Positions 48,681 to 58,267 of a stretch of DNA of 64,000 nucleotides are shown piece by piece. How positions within the stretch are numbered: position 1 is the first letter of the stretch; every line of letters starts with the position of its first letter. The notes beneath the pieces are model-generated. The model ran no database searches, was not told the origin of the DNA, and saw only the letters and a list, made by a program, of their open reading frames with translations. The DNA comes from Oncomelania hupensis (Eukaryota; Mollusca; Gastropoda; Littorinimorpha; Pomatiopsidae), in NCBI GenBank assembly GCA_036898135.1, contig CM072523.1, positions 31,347,811-31,411,810 of the forward strand, read 5' to 3'. The translations under genes and the position numbers were made by a program.

Positions 48681-48907
48681 TATAGCATCATGTTTGTTTG
48701 TAGATTATAGTCACACGACACTTTCGCATATAGGTGACTACTGGACCGATTTATACTGACACCAGCGGGCCAGTTGTTGGTAAGGGGGAAAATAATATGA
48801 TCACACATTGACCAATCCGGGATTCGAACCAGCGACCTTTCGGTTACTAGCAAGACGCTCTTACCAACTGAGCTACCCGGCCCCTCTTATATATATATAT
48901 AGCATCA
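48681..48907 (-). repeat. SINE family A, full copy with target-site duplication
   Basis: On the minus strand the tRNA-like head starts ggccgggtagctcagttggt (box A), has loop ctagtaa at the anticodon position (tRNA-Thr-like AGT, inference) and box B tggttcgaatcccgg. The body runs to gtcgtgtgactataatctac and a caaaca tail. TATAGCATCA at 48681-48690 and 48898-48907 is a perfect 10-bp target-site duplication. Confidence 0.95.
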
Positions 48908-49949
48908 TTAACAAAATTATGTTCTTATCGTGTGTTAAAAGGCGGGAAGTGCGCTACACGCTACACAGCCGGTCAGTTTGTTAGAAACAGAGGGACGATA
49001 TCCGTTGAGGATTGGTCTATAACAGCGCGGTGTCTTTATCAAAGTAATATGCATCGCGCTATTCTAAACATCTCGATATCCTTCAAAGCTGCTACATAAA
49101 TCAAAAATAAAGTTTATATATTCTGATAGAGAATTTAATGCTAAGTCTATTGGTTATATGCTTTCAGGAATCTGAACAGTATGTCTCAAGTAATTATACA
49201 CAGCTAGTTTAAACCTAACAGAGACAGCGAAAGGCCTACGTATCGTATGGTCTGAAATTCTTGTAGCCAGCACGGCTACGTTAAAATCAGAAGAAATAGA
49301 AAAGCTAGAACGAGTATTAAATTGAATTTAATTTTTTCTATATTATCGCTTTTCCAGCTCAGAAATAATTCCACTCAAGGCGCCTGACGGAAAGGAATGA
49401 AACAAAGAGGAAGAAGAAAACAAATGAAAGAAGAAAAAAGAAGATTAAAAAAGAAAGAATAAAATAAGACGCTTAGAACGGGATAACAGAATGAAAGATT
49501 AAGTAGGAGAACAAAATAGAGAGATGCAAAACCAAAAAGAAAGGATGTAGAAAAAAAAGCTGAGAAAATAAAAACGCCACATTCAGTCGTTGGCTGTCCA
49601 GGAAATGCAAATCCGTCACAAGCCTGCCTGCCTCACGCACAGGAAGAAGAAAAGCGTGCAGCGACGACAGCAGCATCAAATGCTCACATGTACAGCTCGT
49701 AGATTGCAATCAGAGCTACAGTCTGTCTTCTTTCACATGTAGATTGCATAAAATACCTGTGCACTGGTTTTTAGTGGGCGATTTTTTGACAGTTATGCAG
49801 GCTGAGATGAATTCGTATGCATAGATTTAGTCTGTTAACTCCTACCCCTCCCTCATCACACCCTCGCCGCCCCGTTCCGTCCCCCTTCTCAGACATGCAG
49901 GCTGGAATAAATGCATATGCATCAGTCTGTGTATTAGTGGTGTTGTATA
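48908..49949. other. No recognised gene
   Basis: Purine-rich at 49395-49560 (gaagaag/aagaaag types). No coding support. Confidence 0.4.
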
Positions 49950-49958
49950 CTCTCTCTC

Positions 49959-50037
<79 letters not shown>
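49950..50037. repeat. CT microsatellite
   Basis: About 44 CT units abutting the truncated 5' end of the LINE. Confidence 0.97.
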
Positions 50038-50038
<1 letters not shown>

Positions 50039-50041
<3 letters not shown>

Positions 50042-50832
50042 ACGACTGCAAACGTGGCCACGTGTTAGGCAACAAAACCTGGCGAATGATAGTGTCTCAG
50101 TGCCGGAGGAACTTCCCACAGGCAAGAATACTTCTGTCCACTATCCTCCCACAGCGTAACGGCTATGCTCACATCAACGAGTGCATTGATGAATCAAACC
50201 ACTGCATGCGGAACGTATGTGCAGAATTTGATGGAGTTGACGTCGTGGACAATGACTGTTCTTTCTATACCTCCTTTGGAAAGGTGAAGACAGGATGGTT
50301 CAGGGACCAGATTCACCCCAACACTCGAGGTACCAGTGGCCTGGCTATTAATATCAAAAGGTCCTACTCCACAACCGCTGATGTTATGCCATCCAAGATT
50401 CAGATTTCCAATCGTCCTCATGAGCAGATGTACTTAAAAAAAACACAGTATCGTGGATCCAATAATTCTACAACCATCGTTCAGTCTCCACCTGCTCGTG
50501 GACGAAGTCGAGATCCCATACAAACGGAAACAAGTCGTCCCCTGTATTCTTCAATCGTCAAGGGGTCACATCAACGCGATCACAACTTACGTGACCCAGC
50601 TCTCTTTACCCAAAGACATTTACAAAAGCTGCAGACTCATGAAAAGAGCCCAAGGCCAGCACACGCTAATCGCCTTGGTCTTCAGCAACAGCCCTCGTTC
50701 ATCAGTCATCAGCAGCGTCCACAGTCAGACAAACCTTTGGACCTTACTCGCCAAAGTCAGTCTACCCCTTTGAATGACCAGGAAAGAAAAGTTCTGTTCA
50801 GTTTCCTGTCTCGCTTTAATGTTGGAAACTAG
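50039..50832 (+). CDS. LINE ORF1, partial: SGNH/GDSL-esterase-like plus tail
   Basis: The frame is open back into the CT array without an ATG, so the 5' end is missing. The first ~110 residues (ILLSTILPQRNG, INECIDESNHCMRNVCAEF, DQIHPNTRG) match the C-terminal half of the SGNH-type esterase domain found in ORF1 of CR1/L2-related LINEs; DQIHP supplies the D-x-x-H catalytic block. The second half is Gln/Arg/Ser-rich and low complexity. ORF1 proteins bind element RNA; the esterase's role is not settled. The frame has no internal stop. Confidence 0.8.
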
Positions 50833-51481
50833 ACAGCTATTTAATCCCAGTGATGCCAGAGCACAACGTTTTATTAGAATAGTTCCTGTGTTATTTAGTT
50901 TCAGTGCTACTCTGCTATCAGCTTTATTGTACTATTTGGAATATTGCAGTGCGCTCAACATTATTATCAAATTGCTTGTACACTTCTTGGTGACAAATAC
51001 CTATATCTATTCCACTGTTTTTCTGAGCTCAAGTGGAGTTTGAATTTAGTGATTTACATATATCTGTGCCTGTGGTGATATACAGTGTATAACATTATTT
51101 CAAATGCAAAATACACTTTGTGACATTCATACATTCCTATAAATTATAATACACGTTTTGAATTCTTTGGGATCCTGTCGATATTTTATTTTTGAATTAG
51201 TTGATTATTAATTTCTTTGAATTTTCTTAAATATATTTCTTATTTTCTATTTCAAGTACTTGTTTGCTTTGACATATTCAGCAATAGTGCGATGATTTTG
51301 TCTACATAGACTATATAATAACTTCTGAGCTCTAACGAGGTTTGTGTAGACTTTACGGATTACCATAGTGAGCTCTACCAAGGGTTGTTTGAAGAAACTA
51401 TAAAACAATCAAGGATTGGTACTCATATGGTGAAATAGGATTATTATATTTAAAAAAAATTTTTTTATTATTTTCTTTTAA
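50833..51481 (+). other. LINE spacer between ORF1 and ORF2
   Basis: AT-rich non-coding spacer of about 650 bp within the element. Confidence 0.6.
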
Positions 51482-54293
51482 ATGGAATCTAATATTTTAT
51501 GTGGCCATGTCAACATTTACCATCTCTACAACAAACTTCATGACATTTGTTCTCTTTTGCAGCGTCACGGATGCCTAACTATACTCGGTGTGACGGAAAC
51601 TAAATTATGTGACTCGAAACATAGTTCAGAATCAGTATCGATACCACATTATAATTTTATAAGAAAGGATGCTAATTTTCCTGGACACACTGGAATTGGT
51701 GTTTACGTTCATAATACTTTAATTAACTTTGTCAAACGAAGAAATGATCTTGAACTCAAATGTATTGAATGCATCTGGCTGGAGGTTAGGCCACATACAA
51801 ATAGGCCTATTCTTATAGGATTCATGTACAGAAATCCTGCCAGCAATTGCGATTGGTTCAGTAATTTCTTACAAATGATGGACACAGTCAATGCTTGCAA
51901 TTTAAACTTTATTATATTAGGGGACTTTAACATAAATCTTTTACAGTCTCAGTCACACTGGAACACAATAACAAACTTGCTTGGTATAACTCAGTTTATT
52001 CAAGAACCAACAAGAGTAACAGAAACTAATTCAACTCTTCTTGATCATATATACAGTAACAACAATAATATAATTTCTGCTGCTTTCACGTCTGACGTGT
52101 CTGTCAGCGATCATAAAGCCATTCTTTGCAAATGTTCATGCCATCTTCCAAAACCACAGTTTAAAGGACATACCTACATTATGTATAGAAACTTTAAGAA
52201 TTTTGATAAGTCCGCATATTTACAGGACTTAAGTTTGATTAATTTCAACAATTTAAGAGCATATAATAACCCTAATGAAACCGCAGAAAATTTTTTAAAA
52301 CTATTACTTTCTGTGGTTGATGCACATGCTCCAATCCAGAGGAAGAGAGTAAAACATGCATCCGTTCCCACCTGGATGACAACTGAAATTAAAGCTGCCA
52401 TGTCCTTGCGTGACAGACATAAAAAACAAAAACAGTTTGATCTGTATAAAAAGCAACGTAATAAAGTCCTTACTCTCGTAAGAAATGCAAAGAAAAAATA
52501 TTTTCAAACTTTATTATCAACTGAAAACACTAATATCACTTGCATTTGGCAAGCAATGAACGCATTTTGCAAAAAATCTAGAACAAGAAAAACAAATCAA
52601 TTTAATTTTTCTAATGATGAATTTAATAAATATTTTATTTAATTAACTGACTCTATTCTTAAATCTAATACTGCAAACACAAACACAGATACAATATATG
52701 ATAAGGTCAACCTGTTTTGTAAAAACAAACTTCACGAATCTGCCTCATTTCTTATACCTCGGTTAACAGAACATGATGTAACTTCCCTAATATTAAAAAT
52801 GAAAAATAAAAAGTCTATGGGCATTTATAATCTAAATGCATTCATTATAAAATTGTCTCTTCCTTATATCATTGAACCTTTAACCTACATCTATAATCTA
52901 TGCATTGATCAAAGTCAGTTTCCTTCAATATTTAAAGAAGCTAAAGTTATACCTTTACCTAAAACAAGTGATACTTCAGTTCTTGACAACTTTCGACCAA
53001 TTTCCATTCTGCCTGTACTATCTAAACCCCTGGAAAGACATATTCACATTAACCTTATGAAATATTTAGAAAATAACGCTCTTTTTCATCCTTTTCAGTC
53101 TGGCTTTAGACCTAAACACTCTTGTCAAGCAGCACTCGCCCATATTTGTGATGCTTGGCTTGATGCTATAAACAAGCAAGACATTGTAGGGGCAATTTTT
53201 CTTGACCTTCAAAAGGCATTTGACCTAGTTAACCATAACATCTTAATAAATAAGTTAAAATTCTATTTCCAAAATTCTGCATCTGTATTATTTTTTTTAA
53301 TCATATTTATCAAACAGGCACCAATCAGTATACACTAATGGTTCCTTTTCATCTTCTGGTGATGTAACTTGTGGAGTTCCTCAAGGATCGATCCTTGGTC
53401 CTATTTTATTCTGTATCTTTATCAATGACATGCCCCTTTTTCTCACACAAAATGTTAATCTTGAACTATTTGCTGATGATTCATCCCTCCATACTCATAA
53501 TACAAATTTACAGGAGGTGGAGCAAAGTCTTCAAATAAGCATAAATGAAATTAATAACTGGTGTTGCATCAATAGAATGAAATTAAATCCTAATAAAAGC
53601 AAAAGTATGCTTCTCACTACACGACAAAAACGCCAAAATGGATCTTTTCCCCTTAATCTAAACTTAGGGTCGTACAGTATTGAGCAAGTTCATGAACATA
53701 AGGTGCTAGGCATAATCATCGATGATGATTTTAGCTGGCGGTCACACGTTAACCATATCTGTAAAAAAATTTCTAAAAACCTCTTCCTCCTAAATAAACT
53801 TAGACATTTTGTTACGGCTGATGCATTAAAATCTTTTTTCTATGCCCACTGTATGTCTCATTTTAATTATGCATCGATTATTTGGTGTAATGCCAGTGAC
53901 GCTCAAATTAAACATCTAAATAGTCTTCATAAAAGAGCAATCAAGATACTTTATAAATCTTATAATAATATAAATACAGATGCTACAACTAATGAAAAAT
54001 ATCAAGAACTCCGAATATTACCACTTCAAAAACAATTTATATTTAATACAGCTATCCTTATGTTCAAAATCACACACGGAGAAACACCTGCATATCTTGA
54101 TACATTTTTTATTAAGGCAGTTGATGGGCATAGACTGTATAATTATAAACTACCCCTCCCTCGCATTGATTTATACAAAAATAGCCTATCGTTTAATGGA
54201 GCTAGTGTATGGAACTCTCTCCCTCTGGAGTGTAAACATTGCGACACACTGTTTTCTTTCAAATGTAAAATATGTAGGCATCTGCAAAATTAA
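51482..54293 (+). pseudogene. LINE ORF2: endonuclease-reverse transcriptase, two lesions
   Basis: Starts at ATG 51482. The APE-type endonuclease shows GVTETKL, GIGVYV, LGDFNINLL and SDHKAI. The RT follows with FRPISILPVLSK, FQSGFRPKHS, LDLQKAFDLVNH, GVPQGSILGPILF and FADDSSLH (the catalytic DD pair). The C-terminus ends LPLPRIDLYKNSLSF then WNSLP, as in CR1/L2-like elements. Two defects break it: an in-frame TAA at 52640-52642 and a frameshift at a T-run near 53291-53299. Otherwise the three segments (51482-52642, 52643 to about 53290, about 53300-54293) align as one protein. It nicks target DNA and copies element RNA. Confidence 0.92.
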
Positions 54294-54389
54294 TTATAAA
54301 AGTGATGTATAATAATATATATGACAACACAGTCATTCGTGTAATTATTAACCTATTTATTTATTCACTTTATTATTATGATTATTATT

Positions 54390-54408
54390 AAGATGATTAT
54401 TATTATTC

Positions 54409-54464
<56 letters not shown>

Positions 54465-54497
54465 TATTTATTTATTTGCTGTGGAACTTGACTTGTC

Positions 54498-54578
<81 letters not shown>

Positions 54579-54594
54579 TTATTATTATTATTAT
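54390..54594. repeat. TTA microsatellites in LINE 3' UTR
   Basis: TTA/ATT units at about 54390-54473 and 54498-54594, separated by gctgtggaacttgacttgtc. Confidence 0.96.
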
Positions 54595-54826
54595 AAGGGT
54601 GAAGGATATGGGGAAAAGGGTAGTTGCCTAAAATTGTTTAAAAATAATGATGAAGATGTTAGTGTGATTGTGTGTGCATGTGTGTTTGTGAGTGATGTGA
54701 TTTCCAAGTTAAAGTTAAAGGTTAATTCTTATTATGTTAATTTCTTACGGGACAGATTGGAAGATTAGACTGTATCATTAGTCTAAAATCTTTATCCCTA
54801 ATAAAAAAGTTTCAAAGTTTCAAAGT

Positions 54827-54827
54827 T

Positions 54828-54860
<33 letters not shown>

Positions 54861-54986
54861 TCCACACAGACTACATCTGCATCGCTTTAAGAGACGTTGG
54901 TGTGTAGAAATTGCGAAACTGCATGACATATCCACTTCAAACGTAAAATAAGTAAGGGGCGTATGGCAAATATTACAAGCGTATGG
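54827..54986. repeat. CT and CA run after the LINE tail
   Basis: CT at 54828-54843 and CA at 54843-54860, then unique sequence. Confidence 0.8.

Positions 54987-55057
<71 letters not shown>
54987..55057. repeat. AAT microsatellite
   Basis: About 23 AAT units. Confidence 0.96.
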
Positions 55058-55058
<1 letters not shown>

Positions 55059-55724
55059 TTAATAATATTAACTACCAACAGACATACAACAACGTTAGAC
55101 TTCCTGTTCTAGTTTTACACCAAACAAGCAATTCCAGCCTTTCTCCCTGCCACAAGCAGACATTCACGGATCTCCAAATACGAATTCCACAACCACGCTT
55201 TGGAACTAAACGTACATTACATACACCTTGTTGAAATTGGTACAACTATTAAACGTCACAAGCAAAACATAAACATTTATTGTGTTCGGTTGGCCAGCTG
55301 CAAAGTTTGATCAACGAAAGAAGTGCTGATTACATACAACTTCGTAAATTGGATAGCAAAAGTAAAATGTGGCGCCACAGCTAAGTAACAGTAATACATA
55401 AACCAATGCAAGCACAATTGATACTAGACCCTGTTAGTCAACGGAAAAGGCGATTTAAAGAAAGAATTGGGCATAGAACATTAGTTGGTTCATTTATATA
55501 AAGTATAGAAGGAGAACTTGTACTAGTACTTGTGTACACAAAGCATAATTATAATACAGTGGTCTGTCATGCACAGAGAACCCTCCTATATAACGCGACG
55601 TAGCCAATGAAGAAGGTCCCATCGAAATGAACGCTAATATTGGTATTTGCTAAAGTCAATCTAAATTTTCCAAAATAAAATACATTAGATTTTCTTTCTG
55701 TCTTTTAATAGCGCTGATCTCCTT
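55058..55724. other. No recognised feature
   Basis: AT-rich, nothing supported. Confidence 0.4.
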
Positions 55725-56145
55725 GGACACCCTCACAGCAGATCTACAACGAAGAATACAAAGCATAAAGATGAGGTGCTACAGAAGACTTCTGGGCATT
55801 TCCTATACCCAACACATCACCAACGACAAAGTCCGACACAAGCCATTGGAAAACACGATGACCTGCTCACAGTGGTGAATAAACGGAAACTCCGATGGTA
55901 TGGCCACGTCACCAGATCATCAGGCCTTGCAAAGACCATTCTGCAAGGCACAGTGCAAGGAGGTAGAAGGAGAGGGAGACCGAAAAAGAGGTGGGAGGAC
56001 AACATTCGAGAATGGACTGGTTTGATACTGGGCGAAGCCATCAGGGCTGCTGAGGCCAGAGAAAGCTGGAGTATGCTGGTTAAACGATCATCTGTGGTGC
56101 CCCTATGACCTCCGGGTTACGGGACAGGATAGGATAGGATAGGAT
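55725..56145 (+). pseudogene. LINE 3' end (GGATA-tail family), best-preserved copy
   Basis: Encodes the C-terminus of an endonuclease-RT protein: LQRRIQSIKMRCYRRLLGIS, then after a frameshift near 55845 HDDLLTVVNKRKLRWYGHV, AKTILQGTVQGGRRRGRPKK and RWEDNIREWTGL, ending with a stop at 56106-56108. A tail of ggata pentamers (aggataggataggatagga, to about 56142) follows. The RWYGHV and RRGRPKKRW motifs are typical of RTE-like LINE C-termini. Copies 2 and 3 are at 25651 and 9677. Confidence 0.88.
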
Positions 56146-56220
56146 CTCCTTGGCTTTACACCATATGTTTGCGTTATAAAATGTGTTTTTGTTGTGTATA
56201 TATTGTGTAACATGAGAGCT

Positions 56221-56312
56221 TGGATGTTTGGTTCTGGTTCTGATTTGGCTCGGAAGAGTCCGCTGGACCTAAAGCAATAATCATGTACTGTAATGTAATG
56301 ATGTTTGGTTAC
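56221..56312 (+). repeat. 3' end fragment of the ~580-bp dispersed element
   Basis: ttctgatttggctcggaaga then gtccgctggacctaaagcaa and tgtaatgtaatgatg match the end of the copy at 57210-57792 on the opposite strand, including the TGTAA pentamer tail. Confidence 0.8.
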
Positions 56313-56359
56313 AAATCGCCGCGCTGATAAGTGAGTTAGGGCGACAAGCGCGTATACGA

Positions 56360-56363
56360 TACC

Positions 56364-56435
<72 letters not shown>

Positions 56436-56457
56436 ATGCAACATTATTATTATCATA

Positions 56458-56510
<53 letters not shown>
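56360..56510. repeat. TTA microsatellites
   Basis: Two TTA arrays at about 56366-56433 and 56451-56510. The left one follows caagcgcgtatacgatacc, a SINE-tail-like context. Confidence 0.95.
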
Positions 56511-56511
<1 letters not shown>

Positions 56512-56991
56512 AATTAATGTATTATTTTTATTACACGGGATAATTTAGCTGTTTATATTCACAATTGGATTTGTCCGTTAACGCAATTTTCTATCGTCTC
56601 GCTGCTTCTCGCGTCCAAAGTAATAAAGCAAGCTGCAGTTCAAGGGAAATAATCATTAGTATGCCACCGCTTCGTGAGTTATTACAGCCCTTTGGGTAAT
56701 GGAGGAAAGGGGTATACTTTAGCGATGCGGCAAGAAAGACGCAGTGCACTTAGATCTATTCCCAACAAGCGTAAAGAGAACACAGCAACTGTGAATGACA
56801 ATAACATAATTGTTCGTTTACCTTGTACATGCATTCTATTATTAATGATTAGCTAGTCTGGCGGCTGGGTCGTTTTGCTACTAGGTAATCGTCCGCATTT
56901 ATATGTATGGAGGCGTCTGGAAGCTGAAAAACATATCGGAGGCAAAAAGTGTGTGTAAGTATGTGTGTGTGTGGGTGTGTGTGTGTTTGAG
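56511..56991. other. No recognised gene
   Basis: Short frames only; GT patch at 56962-56985. Confidence 0.4.
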
Positions 56992-57025
56992 AGAGAGAGA
57001 GAGCAATAGAGAGAGAGAGAGAGAG

Positions 57026-57072
<47 letters not shown>
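56992..57072. repeat. GA microsatellite
   Basis: GA array with CAATA and CAA interruptions. Confidence 0.95.
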
Positions 57073-57076
<4 letters not shown>

Positions 57077-57209
57077 GAGAGAATGGTGCAAGGGAGGCTA
57101 CACAGGCTTTCCTCTGCTCTCCAAAACTGTATCCGTGGTTGCCGTTCCTACTTGTGATCGATTGGTCTAGCCAACATAAAACAGCTCACTATGTCCTGGA
57201 CAAAGGTGA

Positions 57210-57792
57210 CATTACATTACATTACATGAGTATTGCTTTAGGTCCAGCGGACTCTTCCGAGCCAAATCAGGACCGGACAACACCTGATCCGCATAAAAGA
57301 TCTGCCGAAACAACCCTGGTGGTAAAACTGAAAGCTCTCCACCAGCATGTCACTTTACAATAAAGACATCCCACGCAGGGGACGCTGAGGCTGTACTCTA
57401 ATTTATCGAACCCCCGTTTACAAAAACAAAATAGAATACTAACATCATTATAAATTATCAACAAAACACATACATATAAAATGCCTACATTGCGAAATAA
57501 TAACATCATAGGAAGCCCTAGTGACCACCTGGCAGAAAGCGTCCAATATTCCCAAGCTGATCGATCCAACAGACCTCATACACAAATAAGGAGTCTTGTC
57601 CCGGAAGAGTTTTCAAGAAAATAGGTAGGTGACTGGTCTAGCGAAGAAGAAGATAGTATAGCAGATTGATAGAACAGAGCAGGAATGAGAAAGAGCAAAT
57701 GAGAAAGACAGCGACAGTGGGAATTTAAAGCACTAAATTTCCAGAAAGTAGGGATACTATTTATACTGAAACCCCCGGCACTCCAACGGGGG
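57210..57792 (-). mobile_element. ~580-bp dispersed element, full copy 2
   Basis: Minus strand: GC hairpin at the 5' end (ccccgttggagtgccggggg), TATA-like cagtataaatagtatccc, a block with aaatttagtgctttaaattc, a central block with gttcgataaattagagtaca, then the 3' hairpin gtcctgatttggctcggaag...gtccgctggacc and a tail of taatg pentamers. No ORF over ~75 codons. ggtgac at 57205-57210 and 57791-57796 is a possible short target-site duplication. It looks like a non-autonomous retroelement; class uncertain. Confidence 0.85.
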
Positions 57793-58267
57793 TGACAAAT
57801 GTGACAACAATCTAATAAATCATAAAGATGCCATATGTGAGCAGAAAATAAATTATGAAGTCAGGTCATTGCTTCCGATTCTGCTTATGATAATACTATG
57901 CGACTTTATACATGTATTTGTGGAAAATAACATTAGTCACAAAAGTAAAGAGCACTAGAGAAAAAAAAGATGATAATGATTATGATTGATGCTAATGATG
58001 GTGGAGGTTTGGGTGGTGGTGAAGATGGTGCTAATGTTATGGTGGATGATACAATTATTAATTAACTACACCGTTTATTGAGTAATTTATATTTCAGTAC
58101 GGTTGTTTTGAAGGAAAATGGGCAAAACCTGTGTTTGAAACACACAAGTACACACTCGCTCACAACGACAAACATGCACTGTCTCTCTCCACATCACAAT
58201 ACATCAGCAGCAACGAACAAATAAACAAAACAGACTTATAGACACACGTGCACATCATGTTACCTAC
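57793..58267. other. Downstream intron or flank of the minus-strand gene
   Basis: The sequence from 58267 down begins with the donor of the large exon, so this is intron if that exon is spliced. A gatgatggtgg-type patch lies at 57970-58050. Nothing else recognised. Confidence 0.5.

Larger units (their letters stand above)
50039..54826 (+). mobile_element. CR1-like LINE, 5'-truncated, ~4.8 kb
   Basis: ORF1 (esterase type), spacer, ORF2 (endonuclease + RT) and a 3' UTR ending attagtctaaaatctttatc then cctaataaaaaagtttcaaa with three gtttcaaa octamers, a short 3' tail repeat as in CR1-type LINEs. The UTR has been expanded by two TTA arrays. The 5' side abuts a CT array. Clade assignment (CR1/L2-like) rests on the esterase ORF1 and RT ending and is inferred. 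Confidence 0.8.
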
